In this document: positions 54,508 through 63,990 of the stretch, piece by piece
How the letters are laid out: every line of letters starts with the position of its first letter
Position numbering within the stretch: the stretch's first letter is position 1
Translations under genes and position numbers: made by a program
Assembly: GCF_001555965.1 (NCBI RefSeq)
Contig: NZ_LSHX01000032.1
Span: 1-64,000, forward strand
Length of the DNA stretch: 64,000 nt
Source of the DNA: Sphingomonas sp. CCH21-G11
GTDB lineage: Bacteria > Pseudomonadota > Alphaproteobacteria > Sphingomonadales > Sphingomonadaceae
Direction of reading: 5' to 3'
Notes under the pieces: generated by a model
Databases searched by the model: none
Seen by the model: the letters and a program-made list of their open reading frames with translations, nothing else
What the model was told of the DNA's origin: nothing

Positions 54508-54696
54508 TTAACCACCATTTTGGGGGGAATTTTCGCGAACCTTGGTGGACACATTATTCCAGATTTCCGACGTGACGCTGCCGACGCTGCTCAGGCTGGC
54601 GACCATTGCGATCACAACCAGGGAAACGATCAGGCCATATTCGATTGCGGTCGCGCCCTTTTGATCGGCGATCAACCGACGGACCTGGTTTTTCAT
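54508..54696 (-). CDS. Flp-family type IVb pilin (second)
   Basis: A 62-residue prepilin with the same cleavage context (DQKG then ATAIEYGLIVSLVVIAM) but a different tail. Located upstream of the first on the same strand, with 127 bp between; not an exact duplicate. Start ATG 54696 preferred over ATG 54708. Confidence 0.85.
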   Translation of the reverse strand: MKNQVRRLIADQKGATAIEYGLIVSLVVIAMVASLSSVGSVTSEIWNNVSTKVRENSPQNGG

Positions 54697-54760
54697 CCCG
54701 CGTGTCAAGATGCCGAACTCCCGCTAATACTGCCCGGTCTACTGCCAAAGGAGTTAATGA

Positions 54761-55183
54761 ATGCTCACCGCCGCGCCCGACGCACTGCCGCTGATGCTGG
54801 TCTGCGCGGCGGCGATGGTCGACGGCGACGGCCGCGTGCTGGTCCAGCAGCGGCCGCCGGGCGGTGACATGGCAGGGTTATGGGAGTTTCCCGGCGGCAA
54901 GATCGAGGTGGGGGAAACACCCGAGGCCGCGCTGATCCGCGAGCTTGGCGAGGAACTGGGCATCGACGTCGAGGCATCGTGCCTGGCCCCGGCGGTCTTT
55001 GCCAGCGCGCCGCTGGGCGCGCGCCATCTGTTGCTGCTGGTCTTCGTGCTGCGCAAATGGACGGGCGTGCCGACGGCCCGGCATGCGACCGCGCTCAGAT
55101 GGTTGCGCCCCGTCGAACTCCACGCCCTGCCGATGCCGCCGGCCGACCGCCCGCTGATCGGGCTGATCGAGGCGTTGATTTAA
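54761..55183 (+). CDS. mutT: 8-oxo-dGTP diphosphatase, Nudix (MutT)
   Basis: A 140-residue Nudix hydrolase with the complete box G-x5-E-x7-REL-x-EELG-I (46-68). It cleans oxidised dGTP from the nucleotide pool. AAAGGAG precedes ATG 54761. It is divergent from the pilins and convergent with priA. Confidence 0.9.
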   Translation: MLTAAPDALPLMLVCAAAMVDGDGRVLVQQRPPGGDMAGLWEFPGGKIEVGETPEAALIRELGEELGIDVEASCLAPAVFASAPLGARHLLLLVFVLRKWTGVPTARHATALRWLRPVELHALPMPPADRPLIGLIEALI

Positions 55184-55250
55184 GGAGGGATGATCTTGTG
55201 AGCGGCCCTGGCCTACCCCGGGGTCGCTTGCCAGTTGCGCACGCTAATCT

Positions 55251-57422
55251 TCACACGAAGCTGTAGGGATCGACGTCGACGCTGACCCGGACGCGCGCCG
55301 GCCATGCGAGCGTGCCCAGCCATGCGCGAATTTCGTCCTGAACCGCCAGGCCGCGGGTCGCGTGGACGAGCAGACGGAAGCGGTGGCGCCCGCGCAACAT
55401 CGCGAGCGGGGCGGGGGCGGGGCCATAGACGTGCATGCCCTCCCGTTCGGGTGCCGATCGGCCGATCGCGCGCGCGGTGTCGTCGGCGGCCTCCCTGTCC
55501 TCGGACGAGACGATGATCGCGGCATACCGGCCGAAGGGCGGGGCGTCCGCCTCGCGGCGTGCCTGGGTTTCGGCGGCGTAGAAGCCCTCGGCATCGCCGC
55601 TGACCAGTGCCGCTATGACCGGCGCGGTCGGCTGGTGGGTCTGAAGGAGGACATGGCCGGGCTTTTCACCCCGCCCGGCGCGACCGGCGACCTGCATGAT
55701 CTGTTGAAAGGTGCGTTCGGATGCGCGGAGGTCGCCGCCGGAAAGACCCAGGTCGCCGTCGATCACGCCGACCAGCGTGAGGTCGGGAAAGTGATAGCCC
55801 TTGGTCACCAATTGCGTGCCGATGACGATGTCGATCTCCCGCGCGGTCATGCGGCGCACGAACTCGGCCGCCTTGGCCGGCGACCAGATGGTGTCCGAGG
55901 TGACGACGGCGGCACGCGCATCGGGCCATAAAGCGGCGACTTCGTCGGCGATCCGCTCCACCCCCGGGCCGCAGGCGACCAGGGCATCCTCCGCATCGCA
56001 ATTGGGACAGGCGCGCGGGGTTGGGATCATGTGGCCGCAATGATGACACGACAGACGATGGATCAGCCGGTGCTCGACCATCCAGGCGGTGCAGTTCGGG
56101 CACTGGAAGCGGTGCCCGCACCCCCGGCACAGCGTCAGCGGCGCATAGCCGCGACGGTTGAGGAACAGCAGCGCCTGCTCCCCGCGCGCCAGCGTCGCGT
56201 CGATCGCCTGTACCAGCCGGGGCGCGATCCAGCGGCCGCGCGGCGGCGGTTCGGCGATCAGGTCGATCGCCTCGATCGTCGGCAATTCGGCACCCCCGTG
56301 GCGCGCAGGCAGCCGGAGTTCGCGGTAGCGGCCGGCCGCCACCTGAACCCGCGTCTCGATCGCGGGCGTGGCCGACGCCAGCACGACCGGGCAGGACTCA
56401 AAGCGCGCGCGCATGACCGCGACGTCGCGGGCGTGATAATGCACGCCCTCTTCCTGCTTGAAGCTCGTTTCGTGCGCCTCGTCGACGATGATGAGCCCGA
56501 GGTCGCGATAGGGCAGGAATAGCGCCGATCGCGCGCCCACCGTCACCCGCGCCTCGCCGGTGGCGATCGCGCGCCACGCGCGGCGGCGCTGCGACTGGCG
56601 CAGGTCGGAATGCCAGGCGACCGGCGCGCAGCCGAAACGCGCGTTGAAGCGATCGAGAAACGGCTCGGTCAGCGCGATTTCGGGCAGCAGCACGAGCGTC
56701 TGGCGCCCGTCGCGCAAGGCCCGTGCGATCGCTTCGAAATAGACTTCGGTCTTGCCCGACCCGGTGACGCCGTCGAGCAGGAACGGCTGGAACTCGCGCG
56801 CGGCGACCGCGTCGGCCAGTGCGGTTGCGGCGTCGCGCTGGGCCGGGTTCAGCCGGGGCGGCGCATGATCGGGGTCGGGCAGGGGATAGGGCGAATCAAG
56901 ATCGACTTCGACCGCCGCGATCGCGCCGGCGTTGACCAGCCCGCGAATGACCGCGTCCGACACGCCCGCGATCGTCGCGAGCTCGCGGATCAGCCCCTGG
57001 CGATCGCCGATCCGTTCGATCGCCCGGGCGCGTTGCGGCGTCAGCCGTTCGGGCACGACGCCGGTTGCGCGATATTCGGTGATGCGCTTCACCCCCTCCA
57101 GCGCCGATGTCGATGCCAGCGCCATGCGCAGGACTGCGGCGGGCGGGGCGAGATAATAATCGGCGGCCCATTCGACCAAGCGGCGCAGCGCGGCGGGGAT
57201 CGGCGGCGCGTCGGCAACCGCGATCAGGTTGCGCAGGCGGTTGTCGCCCACCTCCTCGGTCACCAGCCGATCGGCTTCCCAGACCACGCCGACGAGCTGA
57301 CGGGGGCCGAGCGGGGCGACGACGATCGAGCCCGGTTCGACCGTCATGCCGGCGGGCACCCTGTAATCGAGCGGACCGAGCGCGGAATTGAGGACGAGCA
57401 CGCGAGCGCGGGGAAGAGGCAT
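55251..57422 (-). CDS. priA: Primosomal protein N' (replication-restart helicase)
   Basis: A 723-residue 3'-5' helicase. The DNA-binding domain (about 1-190), Walker A GVTGSGKTE, DEAH box, an eight-Cys zinc module (CRGCGHRFQCPNC, CHHCG, CPNC) and helicase motifs GTQLVTKGYHFPDL and QVAGRAGRG are present. It reloads the replisome at collapsed forks. Stands alone. Confidence 0.95.
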   Translation of the reverse strand: MPLPRARVLVLNSALGPLDYRVPAGMTVEPGSIVVAPLGPRQLVGVVWEADRLVTEEVGDNRLRNLIAVADAPPIPAALRRLVEWAADYYLAPPAAVLRMALASTSALEGVKRITEYRATGVVPERLTPQRARAIERIGDRQGLIRELATIAGVSDAVIRGLVNAGAIAAVEVDLDSPYPLPDPDHAPPRLNPAQRDAATALADAVAAREFQPFLLDGVTGSGKTEVYFEAIARALRDGRQTLVLLPEIALTEPFLDRFNARFGCAPVAWHSDLRQSQRRRAWRAIATGEARVTVGARSALFLPYRDLGLIIVDEAHETSFKQEEGVHYHARDVAVMRARFESCPVVLASATPAIETRVQVAAGRYRELRLPARHGGAELPTIEAIDLIAEPPPRGRWIAPRLVQAIDATLARGEQALLFLNRRGYAPLTLCRGCGHRFQCPNCTAWMVEHRLIHRLSCHHCGHMIPTPRACPNCDAEDALVACGPGVERIADEVAALWPDARAAVVTSDTIWSPAKAAEFVRRMTAREIDIVIGTQLVTKGYHFPDLTLVGVIDGDLGLSGGDLRASERTFQQIMQVAGRAGRGEKPGHVLLQTHQPTAPVIAALVSGDAEGFYAAETQARREADAPPFGRYAAIIVSSEDREAADDTARAIGRSAPEREGMHVYGPAPAPLAMLRGRHRFRLLVHATRGLAVQDEIRAWLGTLAWPARVRVSVDVDPYSFV

Positions 57423-57482
57423 CGCCGCTATCTAGGGCGTGCGGGCACGCGGGGGAACCGGGGAAGGGGAGCGGTGCGGGCG

Positions 57483-58964
57483 TCAGGCCGCCCGCGTGGC
57501 GACCCCCGGACGAAACAGCAGCCCGGAATAGCTGCGCGCCGTGCCGCGTTCGAGGCGCTTGGCCTCGTAGAGCGCGGCGTCGGCGCGGCGGATGAACTCG
57601 CGGGTCGACGTGACCAGCGGGCTGAATTCCGAATAGCCGAGCGTCCCCGACATGCCGATCGCGCCCTGGCCCGTATGGACCGGCAGCTTGAGGTCGCCGG
57701 TCAGCCGCTCGATCGTCGGGGCGGGATCCGCGCAGATCGCCGGGTCGGTGACGATCAGGGCAAATTCGTCGCCACCCAGCCGGGCCGCGAAGCTGTCGGC
57801 GAGATAGGGCGCACGCAGCCGCCGCCCGACCGCGCGCAGCACGTCGTCGCCGGTCAGGTGGCCGTGGGTGTCGTTGATCGCCTTGAACCCGTCGAGATCG
57901 ATCAGCACCAGCGTCAGCGGCGCCTCACCCAGCCGCGCGCGCGCCATCGCGTTCTCGAGCTCGCGGTTGAACGCGGCGCGATTGCCGATCCGCGTCACCT
58001 CGTCGACGGCCGCCGACCGGCGGAGGCTCTGTTCCATCATGTAGCGTTCGGTGATGTCCTGGATCAGGCCGGTGACCGCGACCGGCCGCCCCTTTTCCAA
58101 CTCGACTTCGCCGATACAGCGCACGCGCAACGGCCGCTGGCGCGCGGTGACGAAATCGACTTCGAAATTGAAGCTTTCGCCTGTTTCGATCGTGCGGGCG
58201 AGCGCATCGCTGACGACTGCGCGGGCGTGCGGCGGATAATAATCGAGCGCGGTTTCCACGGTCAGCGGGCTGCCGGGATCGAGCTCGTGGATGCGATACA
58301 CGCCCTCGGACCAGACGACGGTGTTGTCGACGATCGAATAGCGCCACGAACCGATCATCGCCAGCCGCTCGGCCTGGTGAAAGGTCCGCTCCTGACGGCG
58401 CAGCGCCTGGGCACCCGCGCTCGCGCTTTCGGCCAGGGTCATCGCCTGATGCGCACTGGTGCGTGCCGCGATCAGCGTTCCGGCGATCACGGCCAGCTCG
58501 CGCAGCTGTTCCTGCTGGCGCGCGGTGAGCGTGCGCGGCTGGTGGTCGATCCCGCACAGCGTGCCGATCACCCGCGGTTCGACATCATGGTCGATCGCCG
58601 CCGTGACCGGCGCGCCGATATAGAAGCGGATCTGGTGATGCTCGGTCAGGCCCATGCGGTCGGCAAATTGCGGCTCGCTCAACAGATCGCTGATCTCGAC
58701 GACATCGCCGTTCGCGACGGTGACGTCGCACAGCGCATTCGCCCGCGGCAGCTCGATCCGGTCGACGCCGGTCGACGCCTTGGTCCACACCCGCGCGCGG
58801 TCGACCAGGGTGAGCATCGCCACCGGCACGTCGAGGACTTCGGCAGCAATGCGCACCAGCGCGTCGAACGCGGCTTCGCGCGGCGTATCCAGCAATGCCT
58901 GGGCGTCGAGCGCGCGCTGACGACCCTCCTCTTCCGGCGTTGGCGGTACGATGGGTTCGAACAT
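57483..58964 (-). CDS. GAF-PAS-GGDEF diguanylate cyclase
   Basis: A 493-residue cytoplasmic signalling protein: a GAF domain (about 25-165), a PAS-like domain (about 200-305) and an intact GGDEF (397-401) that should make c-di-GMP. At the inhibitory-site position LADS replaces RxxD, so product inhibition may be lost. No EAL domain or membrane helix. No local partner gene. Confidence 0.9.
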   Translation of the reverse strand: MFEPIVPPTPEEEGRQRALDAQALLDTPREAAFDALVRIAAEVLDVPVAMLTLVDRARVWTKASTGVDRIELPRANALCDVTVANGDVVEISDLLSEPQFADRMGLTEHHQIRFYIGAPVTAAIDHDVEPRVIGTLCGIDHQPRTLTARQQEQLRELAVIAGTLIAARTSAHQAMTLAESASAGAQALRRQERTFHQAERLAMIGSWRYSIVDNTVVWSEGVYRIHELDPGSPLTVETALDYYPPHARAVVSDALARTIETGESFNFEVDFVTARQRPLRVRCIGEVELEKGRPVAVTGLIQDITERYMMEQSLRRSAAVDEVTRIGNRAAFNRELENAMARARLGEAPLTLVLIDLDGFKAINDTHGHLTGDDVLRAVGRRLRAPYLADSFAARLGGDEFALIVTDPAICADPAPTIERLTGDLKLPVHTGQGAIGMSGTLGYSEFSPLVTSTREFIRRADAALYEAKRLERGTARSYSGLLFRPGVATRAA

Positions 58965-59061
58965 CCCGCCGATCTATTCGGGCGTTGGTTAAATTAGCGT
59001 GCAACGCTTGCCCGCTGCGGACCGATCGGCGAAAGGACGGCGAAACCAGGGAGCACACCCG

Positions 59062-59715
59062 ATGAAATTCTTTGTCGACACCGCCGACACCGCCGAAATC
59101 CGATCGCTGGCCGAATCGGGCCTGGTCGACGGCGTCACCACCAACCCGTCGCTGATCCACAAATCGGGGCGCGATTTCCTGGAGGTCGTCCGCGAAATCT
59201 GCGCGATCGTCGACGGGCCGGTGTCGGCCGAGGTCGTCGCGCTCGATTACGAGGGCATGATGCGCGAGGCGGAGACCGTGCGGAAGATCGCGGACAATGT
59301 CGCGGTAAAGGTGCCGCTGACCATCGACGGCCTGCGCGCGTGCAAGACGCTGACCAGCGACGGCACGATGGTCAACGTTACCCTGTGCTTTTCCGCCAAC
59401 CAGGCGCTGCTCGCGGCCAAGGCGGGGGCGACCTTCATCTCGCCATTCGTCGGCCGCCACGACGACAACGGCTTCGACGGCATGGAGCTGATCGCCGACA
59501 TCCGGCTGATCTATGACAATTACGCCTTCGGCACCGAAATCCTGGTCGCCAGCGTCCGCCACCCGGTCCACATCCTGGAAGCCGCCAAGATCGGCGCGGA
59601 CGTGATGACCGCGCCGCCCTCGGTCATCCGCCAGCTGGTCAAGCACCCGCTGACCGACAAGGGGATCGAAGGCTTCCTGGCCGACTGGAAAGCGACGGGC
59701 CAGACGATCGGGTGA
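59062..59715 (+). CDS. Transaldolase, FSA/short type
   Basis: A 217-residue class I aldolase: [13 protein letters not shown] start and the Schiff-base Lys83 in VAVKVP. It links the pentose phosphate pathway to glycolysis; fructose-6-phosphate aldolase activity is the alternative. GGGAG lies 10 bases before ATG 59062. Confidence 0.92.
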   Translation: MKFFVDTADTAEIRSLAESGLVDGVTTNPSLIHKSGRDFLEVVREICAIVDGPVSAEVVALDYEGMMREAETVRKIADNVAVKVPLTIDGLRACKTLTSDGTMVNVTLCFSANQALLAAKAGATFISPFVGRHDDNGFDGMELIADIRLIYDNYAFGTEILVASVRHPVHILEAAKIGADVMTAPPSVIRQLVKHPLTDKGIEGFLADWKATGQTIG

Positions 59716-59728
59716 CCGCGCACGGCCG

Positions 59729-60088
59729 TTATTTGCGCACCGCGTTCCAGTTGAACAGGAAGGTGCGGTGTTCGGCCCAGGTCTGTCCCTGAACGCTGTC
59801 GCCGACGAGGCACGCGGCGCTGTGATAGGGTCCGACCCCGTCGCTCGTCCGGAAACTCACACAGGTCCGATTGCGGTCGGTTTTCCAGCGGCCGGATTCG
59901 ATCGTGCTGTCGTAAAAGCTGCCCGAGACGCTGCCGTCGGGCCTGAGGTCGAGGACCATCGGCTTGGTATAGGGCGGGTCGTTCGGGTTGCTGCTGAGAT
60001 CGACCACCCATTCGCCGCCGAGCGGGGCTGGGCTGGCCGGCGCGGGGCTCGCCTGGGCCAGCAAAAGGATGATCGCGATGGGCAGCAT
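59729..60088 (-). CDS. Secreted hypothetical protein
   Basis: A 119-residue protein with a signal peptide (LPIAIILLLAQASPAPA) and a compact beta-rich mature part (GGEWVVDLSSNPNDPPYTKPM, GSVSGSFYDSTIESGRWK) with two Cys that may form a disulfide. AAGGAG precedes ATG 60088. Convergent with transaldolase. Not recognised. Confidence 0.75.
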   Translation of the reverse strand: MLPIAIILLLAQASPAPASPAPLGGEWVVDLSSNPNDPPYTKPMVLDLRPDGSVSGSFYDSTIESGRWKTDRNRTCVSFRTSDGVGPYHSAACLVGDSVQGQTWAEHRTFLFNWNAVRK

Positions 60089-60129
60089 GTCGGCTCCTTG
60101 CTTCGCCCGCCAAACTCGATTGTTTCGCG

Positions 60130-61047
60130 GTGGCGGTCAACGCTAGACTCGCGCGCGTGACAGGTCCGCTCCCACTCGCTTTCGCGGCGCATCTCTCCCG
60201 TGACCGGCGGCGGTCGGTGCATACGGTGCGGGCGTATCAGGCGACGGCGGAGCGGTTGCTGGCGTTCCTGGGCGCGCATTGGGGGGAACGGGTGGAGGCG
60301 GCGGCGCTCGCCCGCGTGACCCCGGCGGACTTGCGCGCTTTTCTGGCGGCGCGGCGGGGCGAGGGGATCGGCAATCTGTCGGCGGCGCGCGAATTGTCGG
60401 CGGTGCGCGCGTTCCTGAAATTCGCGTGTGGCGAGGGGGCGGAACTGCCGCGATTGAAAGGCCCGCGCGTCAAGAAAGGCGTGCCGCGGCCGATCGCGCC
60501 CGACGAGGCCGTTGCACTGGCCGAGGATGTCGCCGAGCAATCGGACGAAGCGTGGATTTCGGCGCGCGACTGGGCGGTGTTGATGCTGCTCTATGGCGCG
60601 GGGCTGCGCATCGGCGAGGCGATGGCGCTGACCGGCGCGATCCTGCCGCTGGGCGAAACCTTGGTCGTCACCGGCAAGCGCGCCAAGACGCGGATGGTGC
60701 CGCTGCTCCCCCAAGTGCGTGACGCGATCGAGGGCTATGCGCGGCTGTGCCCCTATGGCGTCGCGCGCGATGCGCCGCTGTTCCGGGGTGCGCGCGGCGG
60801 ACCTTTGTCGCCCGCGATCATCCGCCGGTCGGTGCGCCGGGCGCGGGTGCGGCTGGGGCTGGGCGATCGCACCACGCCGCATGCGCTGCGCCACAGCTTC
60901 GCCACGCATCTGCTGGGTCGAGGGGCCGATCTGCGCGCGCTCCAGGCACTGCTCGGACATGCGAGCCTGAGCTCGACGCAGGTTTACACCGCGGTCGATG
61001 CAGCGCATCTGATGGACGTCTATCGCAACGCGCATCCGCGGGCGTGA
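60130..61047 (+). CDS. xerC: Tyrosine recombinase XerC
   Basis: A 305-residue integrase with catalytic Arg160, Lys183, His251, Arg254, His277 and Tyr286. Partner of XerD for dif recombination; both copies lie in this window. GTG 60130 or GTG 60157 may start it. No phage genes adjoin. Confidence 0.9.
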   Translation: MAVNARLARVTGPLPLAFAAHLSRDRRRSVHTVRAYQATAERLLAFLGAHWGERVEAAALARVTPADLRAFLAARRGEGIGNLSAARELSAVRAFLKFACGEGAELPRLKGPRVKKGVPRPIAPDEAVALAEDVAEQSDEAWISARDWAVLMLLYGAGLRIGEAMALTGAILPLGETLVVTGKRAKTRMVPLLPQVRDAIEGYARLCPYGVARDAPLFRGARGGPLSPAIIRRSVRRARVRLGLGDRTTPHALRHSFATHLLGRGADLRALQALLGHASLSSTQVYTAVDAAHLMDVYRNAHPRA

Positions 61048-61062
61048 GGGTGCACCCCAACC

Positions 61063-61143
61063 CGTCATGCCAGCGCAGGCTGGCATCTCGTGCCGCAAGG
61101 GTGGACACTGCGGCTTGAGGCCCCAGCCTGGGCTGGGGCGACG
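61063..61143. repeat. REP-like inverted pair
   Basis: CGTCATGCCAGCGCAGGCTGGCAT arm and an AGGCCCCAGCCTGGGCTGGGGCGACG-type arm face each other after xerC; both are sequence variants of the main family. Confidence 0.5.
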
Positions 61144-61191
61144 TGAGGCGTGTCAAACAGCGTCGCGGCCAGCGGACAGGCCCCACCCCAA

Positions 61192-61213
61192 CCCCTCCCC
61201 TGAAGGGGAGGGG
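61192..61213. terminator. GC hairpin between xerC and dedA
   Basis: CCCCTCCCC and GGGGAGGGG form a nine-base stem around TGAA followed by CTTTA, 11 bp from the dedA stop. It fits a bidirectional terminator and belongs to the same dispersed family. Confidence 0.6.
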
Positions 61214-61223
61214 CTTTATCGCC

Positions 61224-61826
61224 TCACTCCTCCCGCGGTTTCCAGGTGAACACCCGGATCACATAATAGGCGACCATTGCGATGATGACCCCGGTCGACA
61301 CCGGTCCCAGCCATTCGTCGACCTGAGCATAGCGCGAACCCAGCTCATAGCCCGCGACCGCCAGCGCCGTGGTCCAGCCCAGCGTGCCGAGCGTCGACCA
61401 GATCAGGAATTCGCGCCACGGCATTTCGAACAGCCCGGCGGGAATCGACACCAGCGAGCGGATCGTCGGCATCATCCGGCCGAGGAAGACGAACCAGTGG
61501 TCATATTTGTCGAAGAACGCATCCGCCCGCTTCACTTCGCGCCAGTCGAGCGTCAGCCAGCGGCCCCAGCGGTCGATGATCGGCTTGAACCGATCGTAGC
61601 CCAGCCATCGGGCAAAGGCGTACCACAGGACGTTGCCGAGCATCGCGCCCGCCGTGCCGGCCAGGATCACGCCCCACAAGGTCATCGTGCCGCGCGCCGC
61701 CTGTAGGCCGGACAGCGACATGATGATTTCCGACGGGATGGGCGGGAACACGGTTTCCAGCAGCATCAGCAGGAACACGCCCAGATAGGAGGATTGTTCG
61801 ATCAGCTCGCGGATCCAGTCACCCAT
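61224..61826 (-). CDS. DedA-family membrane protein
   Basis: A 200-residue VTT-domain protein with the DedA hallmarks ETVFPPIPSEIIMSLSG and FLGRMMPTIRSLVSIPAG. Family members act as lipid (undecaprenyl- or phospholipid) scramblases/flippases in the inner membrane. It overlaps gshB by 8 bp on the same strand. Confidence 0.92.
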   Translation of the reverse strand: MGDWIRELIEQSSYLGVFLLMLLETVFPPIPSEIIMSLSGLQAARGTMTLWGVILAGTAGAMLGNVLWYAFARWLGYDRFKPIIDRWGRWLTLDWREVKRADAFFDKYDHWFVFLGRMMPTIRSLVSIPAGLFEMPWREFLIWSTLGTLGWTTALAVAGYELGSRYAQVDEWLGPVSTGVIIAMVAYYVIRVFTWKPREE

Positions 61827-62787
61827 GGCGCGCGCTCCGTGCGGCGACGCGCGCCTCGATCGCGTCCCAGATCATGCCGGCGGTGTCGGTGCCGTTGAAC
61901 CGGTCGATCGCGACGATGCCGGTCGGCGAAGTCACGTTGATTTCGGTCAGCCACTGGCCGCCGATCACGTCGATGCCGACAAAGATCAGCCCGCGCCGCT
62001 TCAACTCCGGGCCGAGCGCGGCGCAGATCTCGCGCTCGCGCTCCGTCAGGTCGGTCGCAATCGCCGATCCGCCGACCGCCAGGTTAGACCGGATTTCGCC
62101 CTCGCCGGGCAGGCGGTTGATCGCGCCCGCGATTTCGCCGTCGACCAGCACGATGCGCTTGTCGCCCTTCGCGATTTCGGGAAGGAACGCCTGGACCATG
62201 TGCGGCTCGCGATAGGCCTGGTTGAACACCTCGATCAGCGAGGACAGGTTCTGGCCGTCGGCGTCGATCTTGAAGATCGCCTTGCCGCCATTGCCGTGCA
62301 GCGGCTTGACCACGACCGCGCCATGTTCGGCCAGGAAGGCGCGGGCTTCGTCGACCGATCGCGTGACCAGCGTCGGCGGCATATATTGCGCGAAATCGAG
62401 CACCCAGACCTTTTCGGGCGCGTTGCGCACCGATGCGGGATCGTTGACCACCAAAGTCCGGTCGCTGATCCGTTCGAGCAGATGGGTGGCGGTGATGTAG
62501 CCGAGGTCGAAGGGCGGGTCCTGGCGCATCAGCACGACATCCGCGTCCTCGCCCAGGTCGAGGCGGACCGGATCGGCGAAGTCGAAATGGTTGCCGACCT
62601 CGCGCCGCACGGTGACCGGATGCGCGCGCGTCCAAACGCGGCCGGCGGAATAATTGAGGTCCTCGGGCGCATAATGGAACAGCCGGTGTCCACGCGCCTG
62701 GGCCGAGAGCATGAGCGCGAAGCTCGAATCCCCGGCAATGTTGATCTGGTCCAGCGGGTCCATCTGGATGGCGACGGTCAGGGTCAT
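61819..62787 (-). CDS. gshB: Glutathione synthetase
   Basis: A 322-residue ATP-grasp enzyme joining gamma-glutamylcysteine to glycine. MDPLDQINIAGDSSFALM start, VVVKPLHGNGGKAIF and ITEINVTSPTG-like end (TEINVTSPTGI) are characteristic. AAGGA precedes ATG 62787. Operon with dedA. Confidence 0.95.
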   Translation of the reverse strand: MTLTVAIQMDPLDQINIAGDSSFALMLSAQARGHRLFHYAPEDLNYSAGRVWTRAHPVTVRREVGNHFDFADPVRLDLGEDADVVLMRQDPPFDLGYITATHLLERISDRTLVVNDPASVRNAPEKVWVLDFAQYMPPTLVTRSVDEARAFLAEHGAVVVKPLHGNGGKAIFKIDADGQNLSSLIEVFNQAYREPHMVQAFLPEIAKGDKRIVLVDGEIAGAINRLPGEGEIRSNLAVGGSAIATDLTEREREICAALGPELKRRGLIFVGIDVIGGQWLTEINVTSPTGIVAIDRFNGTDTAGMIWDAIEARVAARSARHG

Positions 62788-63095
62788 CGAGCGTCCTTGT
62801 GGTGGTGTGCGGACCAGTCTTTCCCGGACCTCGGATTTTGAGCGGCTGACCCGCCGTTGGAGTTTGAAGCCACGCGCGACCAACCTTCTACCGTCACCCC
62901 GGGCTTGACCCCGGGTCCCGCTGCCTGATCCGCCACAGGAAGAAGCGGGACCCCGGCGCGAGGCCGGGGTGACGGGAAAGTCTGGGGTATGATGCTTAAA
63001 GACGACACGGATGAGTCAGCTTTTCAACATGAGCGGTGAGGGATGAATTTGAGTGCCATAGGACCAGTTTCCCCCATGCGAAAGCGCCGTCGCGT
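62788..63095. other. Intergenic region holding a REPIN, no gene
   Basis: Lies between the gshB start and the sufE stop. Apart from the REPIN at 62892-62974 nothing recognisable was found. Confidence 0.6.
62892..62974. repeat. REPIN
   Basis: CGTCACCCCGGGCTTGACCC arm and CCCCGGCGCGAGGCCGGGG arm with a GCTGCCTGATCC core, close to the element at 101-186. Confidence 0.75.
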
Positions 63096-63503
63096 TCACC
63101 CGGCGTAGCGCGCGGCCGTTTCGCGGATCAGCGCGATCATGTTCGGAATGCCCTGGGTGCGGTTGGAGCTGAGCTGGTTCTTGAGGTCGAAGGGTGCGAG
63201 CGCGGCGTCGATGTCGGTCGCCAGGATCACGGACGGCGGCTGGTCCTGCACGGTGAGCAGCACGAGCGCGATGATCCCCTTGGTGATCGCGGCATTGCTG
63301 TCGGCCAGGAAGTGCAGCGTGCCGTCGTCGCGCACGGTCGGATAGACCCAGACCGAGGCGGAGCAGCCGCGCACCAGCGTCGCATCGGTCTTCAGCGCTT
63401 CGGGCATGGGCGCGAGCGCGCGGCCAAGGTCGATCAGCAGGCGGTAGCGGTCGTCGGGATCGAGGAAGCCGTATTCGTCGGCCAGGTCGGCAAGCTTTGT
63501 CAT
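63096..63503 (-). CDS. SufE family sulfur-acceptor protein
   Basis: A 135-residue protein with the sulfur-accepting Cys47 in VRGCSASVWV, and the typical DPDDRYRLLIDLGR start. It takes persulfide from a SufS-type cysteine desulfurase. No SufS lies adjacent; the desulfurases in this window are at 7025-9210. Confidence 0.9.
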   Translation of the reverse strand: MTKLADLADEYGFLDPDDRYRLLIDLGRALAPMPEALKTDATLVRGCSASVWVYPTVRDDGTLHFLADSNAAITKGIIALVLLTVQDQPPSVILATDIDAALAPFDLKNQLSSNRTQGIPNMIALIRETAARYAG

Positions 63504-63582
63504 GCGGCGCGATATAGCGGGCACGGCGCGGATGGGAATGCGGGATTGGGGCGAGGGGGAGGGGGCAGCGCTAATTCTGCCA

Positions 63583-63745
63583 GAGGCCCCGGCCTTCGGG
63601 GTTCCCCGCAAAGTACTACTTTGCGGGGGTCCCTGCGCCGGGGCGACGCGCTACCTGTCGTCGCTCCGGCGGAGGCCGGGGCCTCTCACCACTTTAAGCA
63701 CCTCTTGCGGGCCGGGGCCTCTGGCTAATCCAGCGACCCTCAACG
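63583..63745. repeat. Cluster of degenerate REP arms with inserted hairpin
   Basis: Several CCCCGGCC-type arms in both orientations. A perfect 12-bp hairpin (63604-63615 with 63617-63628, CCCCGCAAAGTA type) sits inside one of them. Confidence 0.5.
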
Positions 63746-63762
63746 CTGGGGCTGCTCGCCAA

Positions 63763-63990
63763 TCAGAGATCCACCCCCGCTGCGATCGCTTCCAGCTTGC
63801 GGACGCGTTCCTTGAGGTCCGCAATCTCGATCCGCGCGCCGGCCGAGCTTGGCTGGGGCTGGGCGCTCTGGCCCGTGACCATCAGCTCCTGCTGCTTGAG
63901 TGCCAGCCAGCCGCGCCAGGCGGTGAGCGCCGCGGCGGTGATCATCGCCACGCTGGCGAGCAGCGCGGTGGTGATCGCGAGGGTGAGCAT
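63763..63990 (-). CDS. Small membrane protein with coiled-coil tail
   Basis: A 75-residue protein: membrane helix (about 2-28), then a Gln/Ser/Pro linker and a heptad-like tail IADLKERVRKLEAIAAG. Resembles phage-shock-type or small envelope anchors but matches none clearly. It is complete within the window end. Confidence 0.65.
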   Translation of the reverse strand: MLTLAITTALLASVAMITAAALTAWRGWLALKQQELMVTGQSAQPQPSSAGARIEIADLKERVRKLEAIAAGVDL

